From: Nitrososphaeria archaeon | GTDB lineage: Archaea > Thermoproteota > Nitrososphaeria > Nitrososphaerales > Nitrososphaeraceae | Reading direction: 5' to 3' | DNA length: 15,304 bases | NCBI GenBank assembly: GCA_021324715.1 | Contig: JAJPIN010000224.1 | Span: forward strand, 1 to 15,304 | In this document: positions 1 to 6,866 of the stretch, piece after piece | How positions within the stretch are numbered: the first letter of the stretch is position 1 | Layout of the letters: every line of letters begins with the position of its first letter | The notes under the pieces: model-generated | What the model saw: the letters and a program-made list of their open reading frames with translations, nothing else | Databases searched by the model: none | Told to the model about the DNA's origin: nothing | Position numbers and translations under genes: made by a program

Positions 1-1035
1 ATTTTTAGACTTAATTTGATTTGCAATGGAATCTTTTCCGACTGTAATCCTCATAAGGGCTATCCACATGATAACGAGGGGAACATGGTATGTGGCAATT
101 CTCCAGGCTATAATTACAGACAATTGTGATGAGTTTAGAACATCGGCCAAATGTGGAATAGAACTAATATTTGTAATATATGCCCATACACCCAATTCTG
201 CTAAACCAGATCCCCCAATAGTAATTGGTAATGTGGAGAGCGCCGTTGATGCCGAAGTGGCCATAAATGATTGAAAAAACCCTACATGTTCACCTACAGC
301 TTGTGCAAGTATCAGAAATGATAAGCCTTGAAATACAAAAGCTACAAACGTTATTGCCATTCCTATCGAAAGGACTTTGACTGAATTGAAAGATGTAAAA
401 TTCTCTCTGCTCATTTTGCATAAATCTGCTAAAGCAACATTTGTAGAATTTATAATACGATCTGACCTTTCTTTTGATAAGAACTTTTTAAGCAAACTTA
501 TGGCAAATTTTGGGAGTTGAATATTTCTATTTGCAGATAAAACAACTACTAGAAACCAGAAGCCAAATGTTGGAATGGCAACAATGATCACTGTAATACC
601 AATAAAGGATCCGCCACTAATGATGGCCACAACACCTGCAATAAATGCCAAAATACTCCCCACAAAAACATCGGCAATTATTTCCGCAGTTGCAACCCAG
701 GCAGCCTTTCCTGTGGAAACTCCATTTTTAACTAGCCAAGCAATCCTTACTATTTCACCACCTATGAAAGACGGTGTAGTCTGTGTAACGAATTCACCGG
801 CTAACCTAGCATTCATTGTTTTTAGAGTTGTGCTAATATTAGGCCCGATGAAGCGATTAGTAAAGTACCTAAACCTATACGCTTGCAATAAAATTCGAAT
901 CATAACAGCAGATACAGAAAGCAGGAATGGTAATGCACCGACCGAGAATACATCCGAAGGAGAAACGGGTGTAAACACAAATAATAATAGAAATGGGATA
1001 AGGCTTACAGCAACTGCGATTATTCTCCATTTCAA
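1..1035 (-). CDS. Lysylphosphatidylglycerol synthase TM / AglD-like flippase family membrane protein (3' partial)
   Basis: An uninterrupted minus-strand frame gives 345 residues and reaches the window edge without a stop, so the C-terminus is missing, probably by only a few residues given the usual 320-350 for the family. Several hydrophobic segments are visible (about residues 5-21, 31-50, 115-140, 144-167, 221-245, 255-290, 308-330). Two family hallmarks are present: a TPSFIGGEIVR stretch at 88-97, followed by a helix with A-D (121-122), and LPITIGGSGLAELG at 269-282, matching the conserved P-x-x-x-G-G-x-G-x-x-E loop. The family (UPF0104/PF03706) includes the membrane half of MprF and archaeal AglD-like proteins that move or modify lipid-linked substrates. 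The exact substrate cannot be read. The start is TTG at 1035, because an in-frame TGA lies three codons upstream. No Shine-Dalgarno is visible, so it may be leaderless. It is divergent from the GPN GTPase. Confidence 0.85.
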   Translation of the reverse strand, partial: MKWRIIAVAVSLIPFLLLFVFTPVSPSDVFSVGALPFLLSVSAVMIRILLQAYRFRYFTNRFIGPNISTTLKTMNARLAGEFVTQTTPSFIGGEIVRIAWLVKNGVSTGKAAWVATAEIIADVFVGSILAFIAGVVAIISGGSFIGITVIIVAIPTFGFWFLVVVLSANRNIQLPKFAISLLKKFLSKERSDRIINSTNVALADLCKMSRENFTSFNSVKVLSIGMAITFVAFVFQGLSFLILAQAVGEHVGFFQSFMATSASTALSTLPITIGGSGLAELGVWAYITNISSIPHLADVLNSSQLSVIIAWRIATYHVPLVIMWIALMRITVGKDSIANQIKSKN

Positions 1036-1060
1036 AATAAATCAATGCAAAATAGAAGTC

Positions 1061-1072
1061 AGTCATATAATA
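1061..1072. promoter_or_regulatory. AT-rich core shared by two divergent promoters
   Basis: Only 64 bp separate the divergent starts at 1035 and 1100. The stretch TCATATAATA lies about 30 bp from both starts and reads as a TATA-like box in either direction. This would suit short or absent leaders on both transcripts. Assigned by position and composition only. Confidence 0.3.
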
Positions 1073-1099
1073 ATTAATAGAATTAATATAATCACTTCA

Positions 1100-1873
1100 A
1101 TGTTTGAAATATATTTGGAAACTATTTTTATTACTGGCACAGCTGGCTCAGGCAAGACGCTTCTTACATCGAAACTAATCCAATGGTACAAGGATAATAA
1201 CTTCTATGCAATCTCTCTAAATCTTGATCCAGGCGTCATTTCACTACCTTATGAACCAGATGTTGATGTAAGGAATTATATTGACATAGAAAAGATTATG
1301 TCTCAACATGATTTAGGACCAAATGGCGCCCTCATAATGGCCTCAGATTTGATAGCTACAAAATTGGATGAAATACAACACGAGGTTTTTAATTTAAACC
1401 CAGATTTTGTGGTTGCAGATACTCCTGGTCAGATTGAATTGTTTATATTCAGGGCAAGTGGTCCATTTTTTGTTTCGAATTTCCAATCTGACAATAAGAT
1501 TAACATATTTACTTTTGATGGTATTCTTGCCTCTTCTAGTCCAATGAATTTCATTTCAATCGCATTGATGGCAACTTCAGTGAGACTTCGTTTGAATATA
1601 TCGCAGATAGACGTCATGACAAAAAGGGATTTAGTAATTGATAAGCTGCAGGAAATAATTAAATGGTCTTCTAAATCATCTCTGGAGGATTCATTGCAAA
1701 ATGAAAAGAATATTGAATATTCAATTCTGAGTAAGGATCTACTAAACGCCTTGTTTAAAAACAAACTCATGCAAAGTCCGATTCTTGTGTCTAGTTTAAC
1801 AATGAGTGGGATGGTGAATCTAACTGCAGCTCTTTCAAGGGTGCTTAATCTCGGTGAAGAAAAAGGAGAGTAG
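1100..1873 (+). CDS. GPN-loop GTPase (archaeal Gpn1/PAB0955-like)
   Basis: The 257-residue protein has the layout of a GPN-loop GTPase. It carries a P-loop GTAGSGKT at 13-20, the name-giving Gly-Pro-Asn at 73-75 within LGPNGAL, a G3 motif DTPGQ at 107-111, a G4-like TKRD at 174-177 and a G5-like SSLTMSG near 231-237. Family members are obligate dimers; the eukaryotic ones help RNA polymerase II assembly and import, while the archaeal role is unsettled. G4 has Thr where NKxD is usual. The start is the ATG just ahead of the P-loop strand. The same frame stays open upstream to 575, but that part is antisense to the membrane protein gene and has no GTPase features. The length fits archaeal homologues of about 250 residues. 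It is followed after 2 bp by homoserine kinase, so the two are probably cotranscribed. Confidence 0.9.
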   Translation: MFEIYLETIFITGTAGSGKTLLTSKLIQWYKDNNFYAISLNLDPGVISLPYEPDVDVRNYIDIEKIMSQHDLGPNGALIMASDLIATKLDEIQHEVFNLNPDFVVADTPGQIELFIFRASGPFFVSNFQSDNKINIFTFDGILASSSPMNFISIALMATSVRLRLNISQIDVMTKRDLVIDKLQEIIKWSSKSSLEDSLQNEKNIEYSILSKDLLNALFKNKLMQSPILVSSLTMSGMVNLTAALSRVLNLGEEKGE

Positions 1874-1875
1874 AG

Positions 1876-2835
1876 TTGAAAAAGAAAGAAACATTAGAAT
1901 TTTGTAAAGCAGTGGCATACTCATCTACTGCCAATTTAGGCCCTGGTTTTGATGTGTTTGGACTTGGACTTGATTTTTTTTATGATACCGTATCCATTCA
2001 CAAGTTAGCAACAAAGAATGGAAAAATAAAGATCGCATTAGATAAGAATGTAAATATTCCTTCCTCGGCTAAACAAAATTCTGCAAGTCTTTCAGTGATG
2101 AAAATCGCTCAAAAATTCAAAATTAGGAATGATCTTGAGATTAGAATCACCAAGGGAGTACCGATAGGATTAGGATTAGGAAGTAGCGCCGCATCAAGCG
2201 CAGCCGCAGTTGTAGCATTTAATGAACTTTTTGAATGTAAATTAACGGACAACGAAATATTAGATTATGCAGCAGAAGGGGAAGTTAGTAGTGCTGGTGT
2301 AAAACACTATGATAATGTTGTTGCCTCGTTATTTGGAGGATTCGTTGTTGTACGAACTTTTCCTACACTTAATTTTATTAAAATAAATACACCAAAAGAT
2401 CTTATAGTTGTGGTTTGCGTTCCCAAAATAATAACACCATCTAGGAAAACAAAACTGGCACGAAGTGTGATACCAAAAGAGATAACAATTAAAGACCTTA
2501 CAAAAAATTTGGCAAATGCTTGTGTCATGGTTAGCGGCTTTTTCCTTCAGGATACCAAACTTCTAGCAAACGGAATAAATGATATTATAGTAGAACCGGC
2601 GAGAAAGGGCCTTATTCCCGGATATGATAATGTGAAATTAAATGCATACCACTCAGGTGCATTGGCAGTTACTATAAGCGGTGCTGGACCATCTATGATT
2701 GCATTCACAAATTCTGCTAAAAATGCAAGTAAAATAGGCCGTTCAATGGAACAGGGATTTGCTGAATCTAAAGTTGTGAGTAGTGCGTATGTCTGTCGAC
2801 CCAGTAGTCCGGCTAGAGTTACTTCAAAATATTGA
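1876..2835 (+). CDS. thrB: Homoserine kinase (GHMP family)
   Basis: Phosphorylates L-homoserine with ATP, the step before threonine synthase, in the cytoplasm. The 319 residues show the GHMP kinase order: an N-terminal substrate motif TANLGPGFDVFGLGLD at 18-33, characteristic of homoserine kinases; the glycine/serine-rich ATP loop PIGLGLGSSAASSAA at 96-110; and the C-terminal motif ISGAGPSMIAF near 267-277. The N-terminal motif argues against the other archaeal GHMP kinases such as pantoate or mevalonate kinase. The start is TTG at 1876, preceded by AGGAG at 1864-1868 inside the end of the GPN gene with 7 nt spacing. This supports translation from a shared mRNA with the GPN GTPase. Confidence 0.9.
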   Translation: MKKKETLEFCKAVAYSSTANLGPGFDVFGLGLDFFYDTVSIHKLATKNGKIKIALDKNVNIPSSAKQNSASLSVMKIAQKFKIRNDLEIRITKGVPIGLGLGSSAASSAAAVVAFNELFECKLTDNEILDYAAEGEVSSAGVKHYDNVVASLFGGFVVVRTFPTLNFIKINTPKDLIVVVCVPKIITPSRKTKLARSVIPKEITIKDLTKNLANACVMVSGFFLQDTKLLANGINDIIVEPARKGLIPGYDNVKLNAYHSGALAVTISGAGPSMIAFTNSAKNASKIGRSMEQGFAESKVVSSAYVCRPSSPARVTSKY

Positions 2836-2856
2836 TTTCAAATAAAGTTAAGGTTA

Positions 2857-2874
2857 AAGAAGTGATTACTTCTT
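2857..2874. terminator. Hairpin between convergent thrB and crotonase genes
   Basis: Perfect 7-bp inverted repeat AAGAAGT / ACTTCTT with a 4-nt loop, sitting where two genes converge and overlapping the crotonase stop codon. Pyrimidine/T-rich sequence follows it on the plus strand. It could end transcription from both sides. Archaeal termination depends mainly on U-tracts, so the hairpin itself may not be essential. Confidence 0.4.
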
Positions 2875-3733
2875 ACTTCTTGCTTTTATTTAGAAATTCA
2901 GACATCATTTTTTGTCTATCCTCATGCGCAAAACACAGAGACCAGCCATAGATCTCTAATCTAAGCCCCGTAGTCAGATCTGCATCCATACCCCTGTTTA
3001 TCAACATTTTACTGACTTTTACAGCATTAAAACTATTTTTTGCTATTTGCTTGGCTAAATCTACACACTCATCCATGAGTTTATTGTTAAGAAGTTTTGC
3101 TATCTGTCTATTTCGTTCCTTCTCTTTTTCCCTATCGTCCTTAGGGACCTCCTGTGGTAAATTATCGTCAGCAGATAAGCTAATCACGCTATTTACCAGT
3201 CCCAATTGAAGTGCTTCTTCCGCAGAAACCATCTTACCCGTAAAGACTAATTCCTTAGCTTTTGCAGGCCCAACTAATCTCATGAGCCTTTGTGTACCTC
3301 CCCATCCCGGAGGAATTCCTATTGTAACTTCTGGTTGCCCTAATTTTGCATTACTTGATGCGACTCTTATATCGCAAACCATGGCTAATTCACAACCACC
3401 TCCAAGTGCGTATCCATTTACAGCAGCTATGACTGGTTTTTCCAAGCGTTCAATCTTGTTCAAGACTGATTGTGCTGATGATGCATACTTTTCGGCAGAT
3501 ATTGGATCTATGTTCACCATGTATGATATATCGGCCCCGGCGCAGAAGGATTTATCTCCACTACCTGTTATTATTACAACCTTGATACTTTCGTCTGCTC
3601 CCACTATATCTACCGTTCGAGAAAGCTCCGATATAACGTCAATATTCATTGCGTTGAGCGCTTCTGGTCTATTAATTCGCAGTAAAGCTATTTCTCCTTG
3701 GGGTTCAAGCTGAATATACTTCATATTAGACAT
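2873..3733 (-). CDS. Enoyl-CoA hydratase/crotonase family protein (probable crotonyl-CoA hydratase / 3-hydroxypropionyl-CoA dehydratase)
   Basis: Adds water to, or removes it from, 2-enoyl-/3-hydroxyacyl-CoA thioesters. The crotonase fold is clear: CoA/oxyanion-hole motif FCAGADIS at 63-70, NGYALGGGCELAM at 106-118, and PEVTIGIPPGWGGTQRL at 134-150. Both acid/base glutamates of true hydratases are present, E115 in GGGCE and E135 in GQPE, with the same 20-residue spacing as E144 and E164 of rat mitochondrial enoyl-CoA hydratase. It is therefore a hydratase and not only a fold relative. In ammonia-oxidising Thaumarchaeota such an enzyme serves the 3-hydroxypropionate/4-hydroxybutyrate carbon-fixation cycle; assigning this one to that cycle is inference. 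At 286 residues it is about 25 longer than typical because of a highly charged insert at about 187-212 (Asp/Glu/Lys/Arg-rich). The start ATG at 3733 has a TATA-like box 27 bp upstream, and M4 is an alternative start. Confidence 0.88.
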   Translation of the reverse strand: MSNMKYIQLEPQGEIALLRINRPEALNAMNIDVISELSRTVDIVGADESIKVVIITGSGDKSFCAGADISYMVNIDPISAEKYASSAQSVLNKIERLEKPVIAAVNGYALGGGCELAMVCDIRVASSNAKLGQPEVTIGIPPGWGGTQRLMRLVGPAKAKELVFTGKMVSAEEALQLGLVNSVISLSADDNLPQEVPKDDREKEKERNRQIAKLLNNKLMDECVDLAKQIAKNSFNAVKVSKMLINRGMDADLTTGLRLEIYGWSLCFAHEDRQKMMSEFLNKSKK

Positions 3734-3754
3734 TAAAAAAATGGAACTAGTACG

Positions 3755-3764
3755 TTTAATTAAA
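3755..3764 (-). promoter_or_regulatory. TATA-like box of the crotonase gene
   Basis: The minus-strand sequence TTTAATTAAA is centred about 27 bp upstream of the ATG at 3733. This is the spacing expected for a leaderless archaeal transcript starting at or next to the start codon. A short GC-rich imperfect inverted repeat (CCAC/GTGG arms, 3791-3805) lies about 30 bp further upstream. Confidence 0.4.
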
Positions 3765-3832
3765 TCTTATTCTAGTTTCGCTAAACGCTGCCACGAATTC
3801 AGTGGATACTAGGAATAAACGACACAGAAATT

Positions 3833-3839
3833 AAAAAAA
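3833..3839 (-). terminator. U-tract downstream of tes
   Basis: On the minus strand a run of seven T lies about 24 nt after the tes stop codon and before the crotonase promoter. Short U-tracts of this kind end archaeal transcripts. If it works, tes and the crotonase are separate transcription units despite sharing a strand. Confidence 0.35.
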
Positions 3840-3862
3840 TTAGAGATTTTCAGTCTTTGATG

Positions 3863-5578
3863 CTAGGCGCCAGCCATTCCGTTTCTCAATTCAACAGCCT
3901 TGTGATCGTCGTTGGCTGCCATTGATTCTGCAGCTTCCTTGTGCATTTCAGACATTGCACATCCCATTTGTGCCTCGGGTTTGCCCTTTCTCATGATTCC
4001 ACGATACAAACCAGCTTCAAGGGTTTGCCCATGTGCTTTTTCCCATTCCTCAACTGGAATACTGTATTTCTTTTGGATTCTGTCTCGATACCATTCTGGA
4101 ATTACATTAAATGCACAGAATGGAATAATTCGCAAGTCAGGGGTCAAATAATGAATATCACATCTCTGTAATCTTTCAAGGTCTTCGTTATATTTATCCT
4201 GGAAGTGCATCATTCCCAAAAAGAGTGAACGAACATGCCATGAACCTACTGAGTCAAAATTATGTTTCAGTAATATGCTAGAGAACATCTTTGCAAGATT
4301 TAACCCATGAGGTTGTTTGTTTCTATCTACGAATTGATTTAATTTTCTAACAACCTGTAACATTGTCCAATACCTGTTTGCACCTGATTTGATCTCCTCT
4401 GCTTTTTCTTCGAAATATTCCAGGACACCTTTGAGATCAACAAATGAGGTTAGCGGAATCAACTTCTTAGTTTGAGTGTCCTCAAATACATAGGTTCCAG
4501 CACCGCAAGCAAAATGGATGGATAGTTCGTATTTTGGCTTTTTGCTAAATGCTTCAATAACATTTGTTAGTGGCATACATGATGGAACTGGGAACCAGTC
4601 ATCAGTAGAAATTTCTCCGTTAGTTTGCTCTTGTATTCTTTCTATACAGTCTGGGATCGTAATTCTATATTTCTCTCGTTCTTTTTTGCCCATTCTACCA
4701 GTTAATGAAACGGGTTGGAAGTTTACTGCATGAACTACATCGAGATGTTTTTGTGCATATCTTATAATTGGACCTAATTCATTATCATTGATGGACTTTA
4801 TTACAGTTGGCACGAACACTACAGTAGTTCCACATTTTCTTGCGGATTCTAGGGCATACGGAACTTCCCAGTGATTCTTTGGATTTGTTCTAGGAGTTAC
4901 CCCATCAAATGACAGGTATAGATTGCTAACACCAGCATTTCTTACTTGACGCATTGTTTCTGGAGAAAGTGCCAATTTGATACCGTTAGTATTCATTTGA
5001 ACATGATCCACACCCTCCTCTTTCATAATCCTAATGATATCACTGATATCGTCTCTTAGCATTGGTTCACCACCCGTAATTTGAATTGAATTTCCAGCGA
5101 TTGGCTTTTCTGCCTTTAGAGTTTTCATCATAGCTCTAACTTGCTCATGGGTAGGCTCGTACAAATAAGCACCTTCTAATCCCTTTTTAACATAAAAGAA
5201 ACAGTACCAGCACGTGAGATCACATCTATTGGTGACAATCATATTAGCAAGTCCGGAATGAGACAGATGATTTGTACATAATCCACAGTTAGTAGGGCAG
5301 GCACATTTGTCTACCATAACATTGGGTGCATGGGCACCTTTTCCATCCATCCAATACGTACTGAATTTATTGTACATTTTATATGAACCAAAATACAATT
5401 CTTCACACTCACCGTGTGTTGGACACGTTTTGGACATGAAGACCTTACCTTCTCTTTCAAAAACTTCGGCATCAAGAATCATGTTGCAGTCGGGGCATAT
5501 ACTCTGAGTAAATCGAATTGTTCTCTTATCTGTGTTAACTTTGCTTACCGTACGATTTGATATTTGTATTAATTCCAC
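3863..5578 (-). CDS. tes: Radical-SAM tetraether lipid synthase-like protein (Tes/MJ0619 family)
   Basis: The 571 residues contain the radical-SAM cluster motif CDLTCWYC (C119, C123, C126) and downstream SAM-binding elements such as ITGGEPMLR at 167-175 and MNTNGIKL at 195-202. Extra cysteines for further Fe-S or zinc sites precede the core: CPDC at 28-31, C52 with C58, and the cluster C92/C94/C98/C101 in KCACPTNCGLC. More lie in the C-terminal half (C334, C358, C473, C488, C540). This multi-cluster arrangement and length fit the MJ0619/Tes family, whose characterised methanogen member joins the phytanyl chains of archaeol lipids tail to tail to make tetraethers (GDGT). Function here is inferred by family resemblance. 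The start is GTG at 5578, fixed by an in-frame TAA directly before it and an AGGTGA Shine-Dalgarno 8 nt upstream. The TrmB-like regulator is divergent from it. Confidence 0.82.
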   Translation of the reverse strand: MELIQISNRTVSKVNTDKRTIRFTQSICPDCNMILDAEVFEREGKVFMSKTCPTHGECEELYFGSYKMYNKFSTYWMDGKGAHAPNVMVDKCACPTNCGLCTNHLSHSGLANMIVTNRCDLTCWYCFFYVKKGLEGAYLYEPTHEQVRAMMKTLKAEKPIAGNSIQITGGEPMLRDDISDIIRIMKEEGVDHVQMNTNGIKLALSPETMRQVRNAGVSNLYLSFDGVTPRTNPKNHWEVPYALESARKCGTTVVFVPTVIKSINDNELGPIIRYAQKHLDVVHAVNFQPVSLTGRMGKKEREKYRITIPDCIERIQEQTNGEISTDDWFPVPSCMPLTNVIEAFSKKPKYELSIHFACGAGTYVFEDTQTKKLIPLTSFVDLKGVLEYFEEKAEEIKSGANRYWTMLQVVRKLNQFVDRNKQPHGLNLAKMFSSILLKHNFDSVGSWHVRSLFLGMMHFQDKYNEDLERLQRCDIHYLTPDLRIIPFCAFNVIPEWYRDRIQKKYSIPVEEWEKAHGQTLEAGLYRGIMRKGKPEAQMGCAMSEMHKEAAESMAANDDHKAVELRNGMAGA

Positions 5579-5585
5579 TTAATAT

Positions 5586-5630
5586 TCACCTGGGTTATTC
5601 ATGACGACTCGGCTCTTTTACTATATAAAT
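5586..5630 (-). promoter_or_regulatory. tes promoter and Shine-Dalgarno
   Basis: AGGTGA (minus strand, 5591-5586) is a strong match to the archaeal Shine-Dalgarno and supports the GTG start of tes. A TATA-like box ATTTATATAG lies at 5630-5621. Transcription about 25 bp downstream of it would leave a leader of roughly 20 nt that just includes the Shine-Dalgarno. Most other genes here look leaderless, so tes differs from its neighbours. Confidence 0.5.
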
Positions 5631-5637
5631 ATAATGT

Positions 5638-5660
5638 AACTAATAATATGGTGATTAGTT
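5638..5660. promoter_or_regulatory. Inverted repeat in the tes/trmB divergent promoter, candidate operator
   Basis: Perfect inverted repeat AACTAAT - 9 nt - ATTAGTT. It starts 7 bp upstream of the tes TATA box and ends about 33 bp before the TATA box of the divergent TrmB-type regulator. A dimeric winged-helix regulator made from the adjacent gene is the natural candidate ligand. The motif differs from the TACT-N3-AGTA site known for Thermococcus TrmBL1. Confidence 0.35.
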
Positions 5661-5693
5661 TGCTTATAGGTCGATAGCAGGTTCCACATCTAA

Positions 5694-5702
5694 GATATAT
5701 AG
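5694..5702 (+). promoter_or_regulatory. TATA-like box of the TrmB-family gene
   Basis: GATATATAG centred about 35 bp upstream of the chosen ATG at 5733. This predicts a leader of less than 10 nt, and no Shine-Dalgarno is visible. Confidence 0.35.
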
Positions 5703-5732
5703 TATGTTTTGTTATCCAGCTTAACCATTAGT

Positions 5733-6500
5733 ATGAGTTTATCTGACAAGACCAAGAAAGCAATGGAAGAAATAGGTTTAGGAAGCTATGAAATAAAAGT
5801 ATACATTTGTCTACTCGAAAATGGTTCGATGACAGCTTCGGAGATTAGTAAAAAATCGAGTGTACCTTATTCAAAGATATACGAAGTTTTAAATTCATTG
5901 GAAGATAGAGGGTGGATTGAATCTAATAGCTCAAGGCCACAGAAATTCTTTCCAAATTCCCCCCAAACCGCTACAGAAACAACAAGAACATTAATAGAAA
6001 AAAAAATGGATTCCAACAATGAGCTAATTATTCAGGAACTAATGCCTATTTACGAAAAAACAGGAATAAAGGAAAGGCCAGAAATATGGGTGGTAATGGG
6101 CTTATTCAATATAGCCAATAAGGTTCAAGAAATAATTCAAAATTGCAAGAAGGAGTTACTCCTTGCTTTACCTCAGGGTGCAGAAAATATCGTCGGAATG
6201 GTTCAAGCGACTTTAAGAACCTTATCGGAGAAGGGGGTAAAAATTGCAGTCCTTGTTTCTGATAACACAAGTCAGGACGCAATACTCACCATTTCTAGAG
6301 TTGCTGAAGTTCGAGTTAAGAACAGCATGTTTGGAGGGGGAGTTATAGGCGACATAAATCAGGTTATGATTCTACTCGGTAATGGAAGAAACGAAAGAGG
6401 CTCTATAGAGCCAATAGCAATTTGGGCAAATCATATAGGATTGGCAGGATTTGCCAAAGAATACTTTAGGTATCTATGGGCTGATGCAAGTTCAAAGTAG
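5733..6500 (+). CDS. TrmB-family transcriptional regulator
   Basis: 255 residues. An N-terminal winged helix-turn-helix (about 10-75) shows the TrmB signature: IGLGSYEIKVYICLLENG at 14-31, TASEISKKSSVP at 34-45, then KIYEVLNSLEDRGWIE at 48-63. This is followed by a helical linker (80-110) and a C-terminal domain with the usual strand-rich start EIWVVMGLFNIANKVQEII (117-135). TrmB proteins repress or activate sugar, energy or other metabolic genes and often sense a small ligand through the C-terminal domain; the ligand here is unknown. The ATG at 5733 is chosen over the upstream in-frame TTG at 5709 because it sits directly before the conserved domain and fits the promoter. It is divergent from tes, which suggests but does not prove that tes is a target. 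Confidence 0.85.
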   Translation: MSLSDKTKKAMEEIGLGSYEIKVYICLLENGSMTASEISKKSSVPYSKIYEVLNSLEDRGWIESNSSRPQKFFPNSPQTATETTRTLIEKKMDSNNELIIQELMPIYEKTGIKERPEIWVVMGLFNIANKVQEIIQNCKKELLLALPQGAENIVGMVQATLRTLSEKGVKIAVLVSDNTSQDAILTISRVAEVRVKNSMFGGGVIGDINQVMILLGNGRNERGSIEPIAIWANHIGLAGFAKEYFRYLWADASSK

Positions 6501-6573
6501 AATTTGAAACATCAATAGCTCAATTCCTACAACTACAAGCTAATTTTTAAGAGCCTTAATTGATATTACTAAA

Positions 6574-6641
6574 GGACAAACAATGACGAAATAGCCCTAC
6601 TGAAGTGAATATGAAGTAGATCTTGAGTTAGGAGTTTGTCC
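6574..6641 (+). ncRNA. Possible small structured RNA, unidentified
   Basis: GGACAAAC (6574-6581) and GTTTGTCC (6634-6641) form a perfect 8-bp closing stem around a 52-nt interior, which can itself form CTACT/AGTAG (6597-6601 with 6615-6619). A TATA-like TTTTTAAG is centred 26 bp before the first stem base, and T-rich sequence follows from about 6658, as expected for an independent transcript. No known RNA family is recognised. It could equally be the 3' untranslated part of the TrmB mRNA, or chance pairing in AT-rich DNA. Confidence 0.22.
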
Positions 6642-6734
6642 GCTCAAAGTCCTGACAGTTTTATTCATTTTTAAATTACTTGGATTATAGAATAGCAAAC
6701 CTTATTGATTAAGTGAAACTTGCCTGAGTTTTTG

Positions 6735-6777
6735 ATGTCAGAAACTTGATAAATAGCAACAAATCCTATCAAGACAT
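6735..6777 (+). repeat. Bulged inverted repeat upstream of the unknown-pelota genes
   Basis: CTTGATA (6745-6751) pairs with TATCAAG (6767-6773) across a 15-nt loop. The outer segments ATGTC (6735-6739) and GACAT (6773-6777) can extend it after a bulge. Either an operator-like palindrome or an RNA hairpin is possible. Confidence 0.3.
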
Positions 6778-6866
6778 TGGTACTAATTGAAGCTGCTTGT
6801 TCACTTGAGAGCTTTAGGAGGTTTATTATCATAAGTACATGTAGATCCTTTATACCGGAAAGTTAC

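Larger units (their letters stand above)
6501..6866. other. 366-bp gene-free region with two inverted repeats
   Basis: No convincing coding frame is seen here. An in-frame open stretch runs back from the next gene to 6777, but its translation has no recognisable features. The region holds a TATA-like TTTTTAAG (6544-6551), an 8-bp inverted repeat enclosing about 50 nt (6574-6641), a T-rich stretch (6658-6675) and a bulged hairpin (6735-6777). It is the longest unexplained stretch in the window. It may contain a small RNA gene plus the promoter of the unknown-pelota pair. Confidence 0.5.

Noticed and set aside
26..274. Plus-strand open frame of 82 codons
   Set aside because: Antisense to the conserved minus-strand membrane protein gene, with no family features of its own.
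575..1099. Upstream in-frame extension of the GPN GTPase
   Set aside because: Lies opposite a real gene, shows no conserved motif, and would make the protein about 175 residues longer than its family.
3282..3713. 143-codon plus-strand frame inside the crotonase gene
   Set aside because: Shadow of the crotonase, whose catalytic motifs are all on the minus strand.
6583..6655. Possible C/D box guide RNA: ATGACGA as C box, CTGA at 6600-6603 and 6652-6655 as D'/D boxes
   Set aside because: The C box has a mismatch in the core GA-containing element, no good C' box is found, the second guide interval is too long for archaeal C/D RNAs, and the D box lies outside the 8-bp closing stem.
6777..6866. 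Longer start for the 114-residue protein at TTG 6777
   Set aside because: The added 30 residues look unlike the following domain, and the stretch overlaps the end of the hairpin at 6735-6777.
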